Part shown: positions 1 to 7,087 of the stretch, piece by piece
Position numbering within the stretch: position 1 is the first letter of the stretch
Layout of the letters: the number at the start of each line of letters is the position of its first letter
Source of the DNA: JALYXS01 sp051003795
Lineage (GTDB): Bacteria; Acidobacteriota; Terriglobia; Bryobacterales; Bryobacteraceae
Assembly (NCBI GenBank): GCA_051003795.1
Contig: JBPCKZ010000001.1
Coordinates: 1-13,449 of the forward strand
Length of the DNA: 13,449 bases
Direction of reading: 5' to 3'
Made by a program: the position numbers and the translations under genes
Notes under the pieces: model-generated
The model's database searches: none
The model's input: only the letters and a program-made list of their open reading frames with translations
What the model was told of the DNA's origin: nothing

Positions 1-828
1 GTAAACCCGAACGTGTCGAGTAACCACCCGCAAGTTGCCTTCGATCGCGCCGACCGGCTTTATCTGGGTTTTCAGAATTCCGAGAACGAGGACATCCCGC
101 CAGGGGTGATCCTGTGGCATGAGCCGGCCGCTAACCCGGACGGCCCGCGAATTTCGTCCGGAGGCGTCGTGAACGCAGCAAGTTACATGGCTCCGGTTGC
201 GCCCGGTTCGCTCGTAACCGCGTTCGGAACGAACTTTCTGAAGGGCGACCCGGTCGCGGCGCCAGCCACGCCGTTTCCGGCAGTTCTGGGCGGTGTTTCC
301 GTCGCGGTCAATGGCAGGGCGGCTCCGCTGGTCTATGTGACCGCCACGCAAATTAATTTTCAGCTCCCATACGACACCGCGCCCGGTACCGCGACCGTGG
401 CTGCCACCGTGAATGGGATTACCAGCAATACGGCGCAGGTGACCGTCGCGCCGGCGGCGCCGGGAATCTTTATTTACGGCGCAAATCTCGGCGTAATTCA
501 AAATCAGGACTTCAGCTTAAACAGTCCCGATCGGCCCGCCAGCGCCGGGACTTTCGTTACGATCTACGCGACCGGCGGCGGGCAGGTGGATTACGACGTT
601 CCCGCCGGAACCGCCGCGCCCGCCATGCCGCTCTCACGCGTGCTGCAGCCGGTGAACGTCACCATCGGCAACCTTCCGGCCACGGTGGTTTTTAGCGGCC
701 TAGCTCCGGGCTTTGCCGGCCTGATGCAGGTGAACGCCCGAGTCCCCGCCATGCCCGCGGGCAGCTATCCGGTGCGGATCTCGGTGGGCGATGCGACCAG
801 CAACACGCCCATGATCGCGGTCGAATAA
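1..828 (+). CDS. 3' part of a TIGR03437-type secreted/surface protein (Solibacter-type C-terminal domain)
   Basis: The frame is open from base 1 to a TAA at 826-828. The GTG at 13 is therefore probably internal, and the true start lies left of the window. The visible 275 residues begin with about 50 residues that resemble the end of a repeat or propeller domain (the DRADRLYLGF strand is followed by an ILWHEP strand). From about residue 58 comes the domain found at the C-terminus of many Solibacter proteins, with VNAASY, APGSLVTAFGTNF, a TQINFQLPY strand, an IYATGGGQVD strand and MQVNARVP. The terminal strand ends the protein without an anchor or sorting signal. These proteins are usually exported, but no signal peptide is visible because the N-terminus is missing. 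Function is unknown. The gene converges on the glycosyltransferase pseudogene with only two bases between the stops. Confidence 0.85.
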   Translation, partial: VNPNVSSNHPQVAFDRADRLYLGFQNSENEDIPPGVILWHEPAANPDGPRISSGGVVNAASYMAPVAPGSLVTAFGTNFLKGDPVAAPATPFPAVLGGVSVAVNGRAAPLVYVTATQINFQLPYDTAPGTATVAATVNGITSNTAQVTVAPAAPGIFIYGANLGVIQNQDFSLNSPDRPASAGTFVTIYATGGGQVDYDVPAGTAAPAMPLSRVLQPVNVTIGNLPATVVFSGLAPGFAGLMQVNARVPAMPAGSYPVRISVGDATSNTPMIAVE

Positions 829-830
829 CG

Positions 831-2012
831 TTATAAATCGGCTCTTTGGCGCTTCCGTCCGGCAATTAACATCAGCCCGCCGGCCGCGGCAATGTTCAGC
901 AGCGGCTCCACCGGCACGCGAAGTCGCGGCATGCCCACCGCGCCGGTGGCGAAGATGAACGCCAGCAGCGTGAGAGCCATGAGCCATCCGGCGCGGCCCC
1001 AGTTCAGTTTATGTCGGCGAATCGCCACAAACGCGAACAGCGCGCAGCACCCATATTCGACGGCCAGCAGAATGAGCTCGGGAGCGACCAGAACCGCCGC
1101 TTTCAGGGTGCCGCCGAAGTAGAGTCTTAGCGCCGCCATCAAGCCCCGGCTTTGAAGCACCGCCAGCGTACCTTTGTAAACCCGTGGTGATCCCGAGACT
1201 CTGGAGCAGCCCCGCCGCGGCCGGCAGCATCGCGTTCAACGACCCGGTCGATTGCACGCGCAACCAGACCAGCGGGTGAGCGAAGACGATCCGGTTGGCA
1301 ATTTCTCCCGCAAGCTTCATCGCCGGGCCCGAATCCGGCTTGAGATTCAAGCTCTCGATTTGCCGGGAATGAAAGTCTTCCAATTCCCGCTTTGCCTGGG
1401 GGATCGGTATTTTCTCGATTGCGGCGCGCACGGCGGGGCAGCACGGCGAGCACCAGTGGAACAAACACGATCCCAACGGGGCGAACATAAGTTGCGGCTG
1501 CGGTGAGCGCCGCCGCTAGCGGGATCGGCCAACGGCTCCCCTTATGGAAAGAGCGCGCCAGCAACAGGAGCGCCAACATAAACAGGAACGAGTACAGACA
1601 CTCGGAGAGGATCCAGACGCTGCTCAGAATGGACCCGATGCTAACGCTCTGCAGCCCCGCCGCCCAAAGCCCCGCGACCGGATTCAGCAAACGGGCCCCG
1701 AGCAGATAAGTAAAGAATACGATCGCGACGCCCATCCCCACTTGCGCGATCTGGATAAAGCCGTAGCGGTAATGCTGCCCCAAGCCGCAAAGCAGCAGGA
1801 AGAGGGGATATCCGGGTGTTCGCAGGATCTCCGGCTGGCGAGGCCGCCGCGCCAAAACGTACCCGTGTTCAGCAGGTTTCTTGCCGGTTCCATATAGGAC
1901 CAGCTATCGGGGCCGAGCGCCGCGACGTCGTTGCCCCAGACCGCGACGGACAGTCCCGCCGGGTGAAGAATGCGATTGCCAGGATCAACAACAAATGGCG
2001 CCGTTCGCTCAT
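831..2012 (-). pseudogene. Decayed GT39/ArnT-like membrane glycosyltransferase (multiple frameshifts plus internal deletion)
   Basis: Consecutive pieces of one polytopic glycosyltransferase lie in different minus-strand frames. The natural start is ATG 2012-2010 (MSERRHLLLILAIAFF). The frame then changes near 1960 (HPAGLSVAVWGNDVAAL, DSWSYMEPARNLL), near 1850 (PEILRTPGYPLFLLL and four hydrophobic segments up to YVRPVGIVFVPLVLAVL), near 1380-1435 (IPIPQAKRELEDFHSRQ, FAHPLVWLRV) and near 1170 (GTLAVLQSRGLMAAL, then GMPRLRVPVEPLLNIAA and stop). The DSWSY and RTPGYP motifs fit the GT39/PMT-ArnT superfamily, which moves a sugar from a polyprenyl-phosphate donor outside the membrane. The membrane segment and loop that normally sit between the RP-containing helix and the IPxxxA segment are absent in every frame, so a deletion is likely at about 1415-1435. 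The reassembled length is roughly 390 residues, shorter than usual. The start overlaps the protease stop (ATGA). Sequencing error could explain some shifts but not the missing segment. Confidence 0.8.
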
Positions 2013-5000
2013 GGCTTGAAGGTTGCCGCGACGGCACTCCAGTTGGTGCTGGGACTCAAGCTGAAAGTGCCCGCGTACGATCCCGGGCTGGCGACAATCG
2101 CCGCTTCGCTGGCGGCGCGGGATGTCGCCGTGTCCTGCTGTTGCAAAATAAAACCTCCGCCGGCGGCGACCGTTCCGGAATAGCTATATGGAAAACCGGC
2201 GCCCGCGAACAACAACTCCTTCCCGCTTGCGGTCGCCGCCGCGCTCCCGCTGTTCGGAGCGGAATTGCCGCCCTGCGCATGCGCCGTCCGGTCGAGTGGA
2301 TTGGTTGCGCTCAATCCGCTGTACTCGTATACGGCCAGCCACGGGTGATTGTTGGCCGCGGAGAATGCAGCGCTCACGGTATTCACGCCCCCGGCGATAT
2401 TCTTGGCATAGAAGATGTGCGCCTGATGGCCGTCGGAAGTTTGAGTTTGCGCCACCGCTTCCGTATAGAGGTTGCCCGCGCCGTCGCTTACCGTCACGGT
2501 TTGCGTGGCGGACGACATGCGCACGAACGCGACGATGAGGTTCCCGGCGCCGTTGGCCGACGGGAATGGGACCGAAACGGAGGCGACCGAGGCTCCTTGC
2601 GCCGAATTCGATTGCAGCAGGGCGATCCCGGTCCCGCCAGCGGGGTTGATCGCGATGCTTAACGGTTTTTGCGCGGTCTGAGAGTTGGCATCGCTCACCT
2701 GAACGGTGAAGCTGCTCGTCCCCGAAGCGATTGGAGTGCCGGAGATTGCGCCCGTGCCCGGCGCCAGCGTCAATCCGCTTGGCAGGCTTCCCGCGGCGAG
2801 CGACCAGGTATAGGGGGCCGTTCCGCCCGTGGCCGCGAGCGTTGCGCTATAAGGCGCGTTCTGCGTTCCCGCCGGAAGCGCGTTGGTCGTGACCGAGGGC
2901 TGCGCGACGGATCCTCCCGACCCAACAAACGTGGCGATTACCGCGCACCAGTTCGTGCCGGAGTTCAAGCTGAAAGTTCCCGCGTACGATCCCGAAGCGC
3001 TCACCACCGCCGCTTCATTGGCGGCGGGGGAGGTATTCGTGTCCTGTTGCTGCATCGTGTAGCCGCCGCCGGCCGAGACTCCCACGCCGGAACTGTACGG
3101 GACACCGAGCCCCGAGAAGATCAGTTCATTCGCGCTCGCCGTCGCCGACGTCGCCCCGCTGCTCGGGCTGGAGCCGCTGCCCTGGGCGTGGGCCGTCCGA
3201 TCGAGAGGGGCTGTCGCGCTCAAGCCGCTGTATTCGTATATCGCGAGCCAAGGATGGTTATTGGCCGCCGAGAATGCCGCCGTGACCGTATTCGCGCCGC
3301 CCGCAATATTCTTCGCATAAAAAACATGAATCTGGTGCCCGTCGGCGGTTTGCGCCTGGGAGACGGCATCGATGTAAGCGTTGCCCCGGCTGTCGCTCAC
3401 CGTGACGGTCTGCGTCGCGGTCGACATGCGCACGAACGCGACGATCAGGTTGCCTGCCGTGTTGGAGGCGGGGAAGGCGGCCGAAACCGATTGGACGCCG
3501 GAACCCTCCGCCGCGGTCGCTTGCAGCATGAAGATTGAACCCCCGCCGCCCGGGTTCGAAATCGAGATAGCGGCGGACATCACCGTGCTTGAGCCCGCGG
3601 AGTTTGCCGCCGTAACCGCCGATCGGAGTGTCAGACCCGCATCCGCGCGCGATACCAGGTAGCTGATGCCCGTCGCTCCCGGAATCGCCGAGCAATTCCC
3701 TCCGAAGGCGTCGCAACGATTCCATTGATAGGTGTAACTGATCGGATTATTCGACCACAAGCCATTCGAGGTCGAAAGGCTCTGGCCAGGCGAGGGCGAA
3801 CCGGAAATGACCGGGGGCGTGGAATTGCGAGGGGCATTCGTCACGGTGATGGTCGCCCCATAAAAGCCGTACGTGCGATTGTCGCTCGACAATGCCCGAA
3901 TTCCAAGCACGTGAGTGCCGATCGACAATGCGGAGGGGTCGAACAGGCCGGTTGTGCCCTGGTTATAGATATAAGGCGAAGAAGACGTGGTCTGGCTGAG
4001 CGCGCCGTCAATATAGAACTGCACGAAGTTGACCGCCTGAGCCGGAGTAGCTTGCCACGTCACGTGGCCGCCGACGTTTTGGCCGTCCTGAATGGTTGAA
4101 GCGATGGCAAAGGGCGGTAATTCCGGAGCGATGTAGGCACTCGTCAAAGACAAGGCCGTGGAAGATCCGAAGGCATTCGAGGCAGTGACGGCGGCAAGCA
4201 ACGTTGCGCCCGCATCTTCGGAGGCGAGCACTGCATAGGTTTGCGAGGCGGCGCCCGGTATGGGCAGGCAGTTCGAGCCCCCGCTGCCGCAGCGGTACCA
4301 CTGATAGGCGTAGTTAGCCGGCACGCCCGACCACATGCCTGTCGATGCGCCGAGAAGCGAGCCGTATTGCGGCACTCCGGTCACTACTGGACCCGCCAAC
4401 ATCGAGGGCGTGGCGGCGATGGCCGAGGCACACCCCGGCAACGCTTTACACACGTTGAGCCGTCCGCCGGTCGCCACGAAATTGGTCAAGGAAGGGAGCA
4501 AATCCACGCTGCTCAACAGCGTGGACCTCAGATTCGCTACCGATTGATATCCGGCCGACAAAACCAACGCGGCAGTACCCGCGACCTGCGGCGCCGCCAT
4601 CGAACAGCCGCTGATGTAACCGTAATTGCTCAGCCGCTTGGTCGAGTAAATATTGACCCCTGGGGCCGCTAATTTGACGGTCGTGGTTCCGAAATTCGAG
4701 GAACTCCAAAGCTTGTCGTTCTGATCGCTCGCGGCGGCGCAAAGCATGTTCGGGCGGTTATAGGAGCAGGGATAACGCGGGATCGTATCGTCGTTCTGCG
4801 CGGTGTTGCCGGCGGCGGCGACGAGCAGAATGTCGTTCGACCCGAGCAGGTCGATCTCGTCGGATAGGGCTTGCGAGAAACCGGTACCGGGCCAGGTAGC
4901 GGAGTCGTTGGCCACTCTCACGTTCACGCCTGCCTGCTTCGCCTGCACCACCCAATCCATGGCGGAGATCAAGTCGCTGGTGGCCCCGCTTCCGGCGGCG

Positions 5001-5749
5001 GAAACCCATTTCACCGCCATAATGCTCGCGGTCCAGTTCACTCCCGCGACGCCCGCGCCATTATTGCCGGTTGCGCCCAGGATGCCGGCCACGTGGGTGC
5101 CATGACCGCCGTACGTAATTTCATCATCCATCGGATCGCAGGTGGCGTTAAGAACGTCGTAGCCATGCGTTCCGGCCGGGCAGCCCCCAATGCCGCCCGG
5201 ATTCACCCACATGTTGGTTATGAGGTCGGGATGGGAATACTGGACGCCTGAGTCGAGCACGGCCACCACCGTCGCGCTGGATCCCGTGGCGATAGCCCAT
5301 GCAGCGGTCAGGCGTTCATCCGCGCCGGGCTTGCCGACGATACCGTTCACATTCTGTCCGGTGTTCTGGACGGCCCACTGGATTCCGACGGAAGTGTCGT
5401 TGGGCAGGGAACCGCCGTCCAATGCGTGCAGATAATCGGGCTCGGCGTAGCGTATCTCACCGCGCGCTTTCAGGGCCTGGATTGCGCCCAACTCGCGCCC
5501 TTTGCCGACGCTCAACACATGCACGCCGACACCGATGTCTTTCAGTTTAGCGGCCCCGACGCCGGCCAGAATGGCCTTCTGCCGATCCGGAGGAACGTCG
5601 GGACGGAATGCCACGAGCACGTTGCCGTCGCGAAACGCCGCGACCTCGTCGTTGCGCGCGGCGAAGGCCGGAGTGCGGCTGGCGACGCAACCCAGCGCGA
5701 TGATCGCAAGCTGTGGAAACCAGACCCGGATTAGTGAGTTATTCAGCAT
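2009..5749 (-). CDS. Secreted S8 (subtilisin-like) serine protease with multi-domain Ig-like C-terminal tail
   Basis: This is a 1246-residue exported endopeptidase. Residues 1-30 form a signal peptide (cleavage likely after TPAFA). Residues about 40-110 resemble a fervidolysin-type propeptide (VLVAFRPDVP, then RYAEPDYLHAL). The catalytic domain covers about 120-435, with Asp166 (VVAVLDSG), His216 (GGHGTHVAG), oxyanion Asn315 (AAAGN) and Ser383 (GCSMAAP). The residue before Ser-Met is Cys instead of the usual Thr. Cysteine pairs 190/204, 328/337 and 434/440 could form disulfides, as expected outside the cytoplasm. The tail holds two similar domains with YQWYRC/YQWNRC and a second cysteine (about 455-540 and 645-732), an Ig-like domain (about 545-640), two copies of a 200-residue module (about 740-943 and 1042-1245), and between them a putative-Ig (He_PIG-like) domain. 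There is no membrane anchor, so it is probably released or surface-bound through the tail. It overlaps the glycosyltransferase pseudogene. Confidence 0.93.
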   Translation of the reverse strand: MLNNSLIRVWFPQLAIIALGCVASRTPAFAARNDEVAAFRDGNVLVAFRPDVPPDRQKAILAGVGAAKLKDIGVGVHVLSVGKGRELGAIQALKARGEIRYAEPDYLHALDGGSLPNDTSVGIQWAVQNTGQNVNGIVGKPGADERLTAAWAIATGSSATVVAVLDSGVQYSHPDLITNMWVNPGGIGGCPAGTHGYDVLNATCDPMDDEITYGGHGTHVAGILGATGNNGAGVAGVNWTASIMAVKWVSAAGSGATSDLISAMDWVVQAKQAGVNVRVANDSATWPGTGFSQALSDEIDLLGSNDILLVAAAGNTAQNDDTIPRYPCSYNRPNMLCAAASDQNDKLWSSSNFGTTTVKLAAPGVNIYSTKRLSNYGYISGCSMAAPQVAGTAALVLSAGYQSVANLRSTLLSSVDLLPSLTNFVATGGRLNVCKALPGCASAIAATPSMLAGPVVTGVPQYGSLLGASTGMWSGVPANYAYQWYRCGSGGSNCLPIPGAASQTYAVLASEDAGATLLAAVTASNAFGSSTALSLTSAYIAPELPPFAIASTIQDGQNVGGHVTWQATPAQAVNFVQFYIDGALSQTTSSSPYIYNQGTTGLFDPSALSIGTHVLGIRALSSDNRTYGFYGATITVTNAPRNSTPPVISGSPSPGQSLSTSNGLWSNNPISYTYQWNRCDAFGGNCSAIPGATGISYLVSRADAGLTLRSAVTAANSAGSSTVMSAAISISNPGGGGSIFMLQATAAEGSGVQSVSAAFPASNTAGNLIVAFVRMSTATQTVTVSDSRGNAYIDAVSQAQTADGHQIHVFYAKNIAGGANTVTAAFSAANNHPWLAIYEYSGLSATAPLDRTAHAQGSGSSPSSGATSATASANELIFSGLGVPYSSGVGVSAGGGYTMQQQDTNTSPAANEAAVVSASGSYAGTFSLNSGTNWCAVIATFVGSGGSVAQPSVTTNALPAGTQNAPYSATLAATGGTAPYTWSLAAGSLPSGLTLAPGTGAISGTPIASGTSSFTVQVSDANSQTAQKPLSIAINPAGGTGIALLQSNSAQGASVASVSVPFPSANGAGNLIVAFVRMSSATQTVTVSDGAGNLYTEAVAQTQTSDGHQAHIFYAKNIAGGVNTVSAAFSAANNHPWLAVYEYSGLSATNPLDRTAHAQGGNSAPNSGSAAATASGKELLFAGAGFPYSYSGTVAAGGGFILQQQDTATSRAASEAAIVASPGSYAGTFSLSPSTNWSAVAATFKP
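2015..2626 (-). repeat. Second copy of duplicated ~204-residue module in the S8 protease
   Basis: Residues about 1042-1245 of the protease repeat residues about 740-943. Shared blocks include AGNLIVAFVRMS, ATQTVTVSD, FYAKNIAGG, AFSAANNHPWLA, YEYSGLSAT, PLDRTAHAQG and GSYAGTFSL. By eye about 70% of residues agree, while many codons differ at third positions. The duplication therefore looks old and kept by selection on the protein. Confidence 0.85.
2921..3532 (-). repeat. First copy of duplicated ~204-residue module in the S8 protease
   Basis: This copy encodes residues about 740-943 and lies 906 bases from its partner, with an Ig-like domain between them. It ends with TNWCAVIATF where the other copy has TNWSAVAATF. 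The module appears to be a beta-rich adhesive or carbohydrate-binding type unit, but that role is inferred only from its place in the tail of a secreted enzyme. Confidence 0.85.
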
Positions 5750-5803
5750 GGGGAGATCTTTTCTAACGCACGCTAGTCTGGCGTAAACTGGCTATCGGAA
5801 GGA

Positions 5804-6178
5804 ATGTTGGTTTCCACGGCGACTTTCAGACATCGAATGAGAATGGGGCGGCCGGTTAGATGGGCGGGTTTTGTCTGGCTCGGGTTAGTTACCGTGCTTT
5901 CGTTGCTTCCGTTGCCGCTCAAGGACCTGTTTCACACGCGCGGGGTACTCCACTGGTGGGGTCATCTGCTGGTGTTCGCTTTGACTGCCCTGTGGTTTTG
6001 CTTTCCGCGCGCCGGAATCCTGGTGCAGGCATCGCGAACCGCCGCGATATTTTCTTTCGGCGTTCTGCTCGAGTTTTTGCAACACGCCATTTACGGAAGC
6101 GTATTCGAATGGAGCGACGCCGGAACCGATGCGCTGGGCACTTTGTTGGGGTTAATAACCGCGTCGCTCGTCTGGTGA
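5804..6178 (+). CDS. VanZ-like family small integral membrane protein
   Basis: This 124-residue protein has four hydrophobic segments at about 20-37, 50-67, 77-95 and 108-124. It keeps the VanZ-type pattern: a histidine-containing second helix (HWWGHLLVFALTALWF), a Glu/Gln pair in LLEFLQH (E90, Q93), then a D-x-x-x-D-A-x-G-x-x-x-G stretch (SDAGTDALGTLLG). VanZ is named for its effect on teicoplanin resistance, but most VanZ-like proteins have no known activity, and resistance should not be assumed. The start is uncertain: a strong GGAAGGA sits directly against ATG 5804, too close for normal use, and ATG 5837 or ATG 5843 are alternatives that still leave all four helices. The gene is divergent from the protease across 54 bases and has no downstream partner for 364 bases. 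Confidence 0.75.
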   Translation: MLVSTATFRHRMRMGRPVRWAGFVWLGLVTVLSLLPLPLKDLFHTRGVLHWWGHLLVFALTALWFCFPRAGILVQASRTAAIFSFGVLLEFLQHAIYGSVFEWSDAGTDALGTLLGLITASLVW

Positions 6179-6542
6179 CTCAGCCTGGTAAGTCGATATT
6201 TTCCGTCGGACCAAGCTACCGCCTTCTAGCCCCCATGTCGTTGCGTCGCCTCACGGCGTGGCGCGGCGAATTTGTGCCGAATGTGCGAGTGTAACGACTC
6301 GCCTGCCGCCCAACAATGGCGGATGTGCAGAATCGCCCTCGGAGGAGGCGTAAAGCGATCTCAGCTTTGCACGGCGTCGTCTAAGACTTCGCTTATTGCC
6401 TGTAACCCGGTGCTGAATTGCCGCGCCAGGAGTCTACGGAGCGGGCCGAGGTTTACGGCCATTTCTGAATCGTTTCTCACCTTCGCCGGGAAGACTGGGA
6501 TGGAAATACACGCTGTAATGGAAGTACACTTCGTATTGCATT
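6179..6542. other. 364-base gap with several small hairpins and no convincing gene
   Basis: No reading frame here shows a recognisable protein; an ORF starting at 6272 lacks any family feature and runs into the next gene. Short GC-rich hairpins follow one another: CGCC/GGCG at 6247-6258, GCGAGT/ACTCGC at 6285-6302, CCGCC/GGCGG at 6306-6322, a bulged CGCC(C)TC/GAGGCG at 6334-6350 and GGCCG/CGGCC at 6444-6460. The last is followed by a partly T-rich stretch and might be a weak terminator. Such stems also arise by chance in GC-rich DNA. Confidence 0.5.
6500..6532 (+). promoter_or_regulatory. Candidate operator: 12-base direct repeat and overlapping short palindrome
   Basis: ATGGAAATACAC (6500-6511) and ATGGAAGTACAC (6518-6529) match at 11 of 12 bases with an 18-base period. 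The second copy also forms the inverted repeat GAAGT-AC-ACTTC (6521-6532). They end about 10 bases before the pentapeptide gene, where a regulator site would be plausible. TGTAAT at 6514-6519 could be a -10 box, but I see no good -35. Confidence 0.35.
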
Positions 6543-6834
6543 ATGGCGAACCCCCAACACATCGCGATGCTTACCCATGATGTCGAGAGCTGGAACCGGT
6601 GGCGATCCATGCACGAGGGTGATCCCGATCTTGAAGGCGCGGATCTGGCTGGAGCGATTCTGCGCGGAGCGAATCTGAAACGGGCCAATCTTTACTGGGC
6701 GGATCTCAGCGGGGCGGACCTGAGCGGCGCGGATTTGAAGCGAAGCGGACCTCAGCCGGGCGGACCTCCGGAAGGCCAATATCAAGGGCGCCAAGTTGAC
6801 GGGAGCCAAGATCGGCGGGATTGATCTCGATTGA
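6543..6834 (+). pseudogene. Pentapeptide-repeat protein, 3' third out of frame
   Basis: From ATG 6543 the first 67 residues contain a leader with a WNRWR motif, then A(D/N)Lxx repeats (GADLAGAILRGANLKRANL, WADLSGADLSGADLKR). One surplus base at 6743-6744 (cgaagcg) moves the frame. As it stands, translation ends at 6824 with a proline- and glycine-rich tail. Removing that base restores ADLSRADLRKANIKGAKLTG and continues to a TGA at 6832-6834, giving a protein of 96 residues. Pentapeptide repeats fold as a right-handed quadrilateral beta-helix; the function of such small stand-alone examples is mostly unknown. This is either a recent frameshift or a single-base sequence error. No clear ribosome site precedes the ATG. 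The gene is 82 bases upstream of the Trm112-like gene. Confidence 0.7.
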
Positions 6835-6916
6835 GCGCCAATCGCTTCGCTTGTCAAAGCGAGATACCTGGCTCCAAGAGTTACTCCGGCGGAGTCTTGA
6901 TAAACTAAGTAATCCT
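6835..6916 (+). promoter_or_regulatory. Leader of the LPS/yicC/gmk run with two hairpins
   Basis: The 82 bases contain TCGCTT-gtca-AAGCGA (6847-6862) and ACTCC-ggc-GGAGT (6883-6895). The second stem ends about 21 bases before the Trm112-like ATG. It could terminate upstream transcription or influence initiation of the following genes. No T-run follows either stem, so the role is uncertain. Confidence 0.35.
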
Positions 6917-7087
6917 ATGGCGATCAGCGCGGAATTACTTGAAATTCTGATTTGCCCGAGTTGCCGGGCCAAGGTGGAACTAAAGCCCGATAACAGCGGA
7001 CTGCGTTGCGTGCAATGCCACCGGCTCTACCCGATTCGCGACGAAATCCCCGTCATGCTGATCGACGAGGCAACCATTGACGATTAA
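6917..7087 (+). CDS. Trm112/YcaR-like (UPF0434) zinc-ribbon protein
   Basis: This 56-residue protein has two cysteine pairs, CPSC (13-16) and CVQC (31-34), the zinc-ribbon spacing of the Trm112/UPF0434 family. The family pattern SAELLEILICPSC, then LYPIRDEIPVML, is clear. The open frame extends upstream to 6821, but the family N-terminus fits ATG 6917. In eukaryotes and archaea Trm112 activates methyltransferases; the job of the short bacterial form is not settled. In Escherichia coli the homologue ycaR lies in msbA-lpxK-ycaR-kdsB, so its place here beside an MsbA-like gene is a conserved association with lipopolysaccharide synthesis. Its stop overlaps the next start by one base (TAATG), suggesting coupled translation. 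Confidence 0.85.
   Translation: MAISAELLEILICPSCRAKVELKPDNSGLRCVQCHRLYPIRDEIPVMLIDEATIDD

Noticed and set aside
1970..2662. 230-residue open frame on the plus strand
   Set aside because: It is antisense to the protease 3' end and the glycosyltransferase start, has shadow-type Arg/Gly composition and no recognisable domain.
2015..3532. Long direct repeats considered as a mobile element or recombination site
   Set aside because: Both copies are in frame within one protein and diverged at synonymous sites, which fits domain duplication. There are no terminal inverted repeats or transposase.
2669..3538. 289-residue open frame on the plus strand within the protease gene
   Set aside because: It lies wholly antisense to the intact protease, is arginine-rich with low-complexity composition and has no family motif. 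It is a shadow of GC-rich codon use.
6272..6580. 102-residue plus-strand frame in the gap before the pentapeptide gene
   Set aside because: It overlaps the start of the pentapeptide gene in another frame, shows no conserved motif and no ribosome site. Cysteines near its start are not in a convincing metal-binding layout with later residues.
6477..6857. 126-residue minus-strand frame with repeating Ile-Arg/Ala patterns
   Set aside because: The periodicity is the reverse complement of the pentapeptide repeats on the plus strand, so it is not an independent repeat protein.
6821..6916. Upstream extension of the Trm112-like frame
   Set aside because: The extra 32 residues overlap the restored pentapeptide end and are not part of the family. 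ATG 6917 gives the usual short protein.
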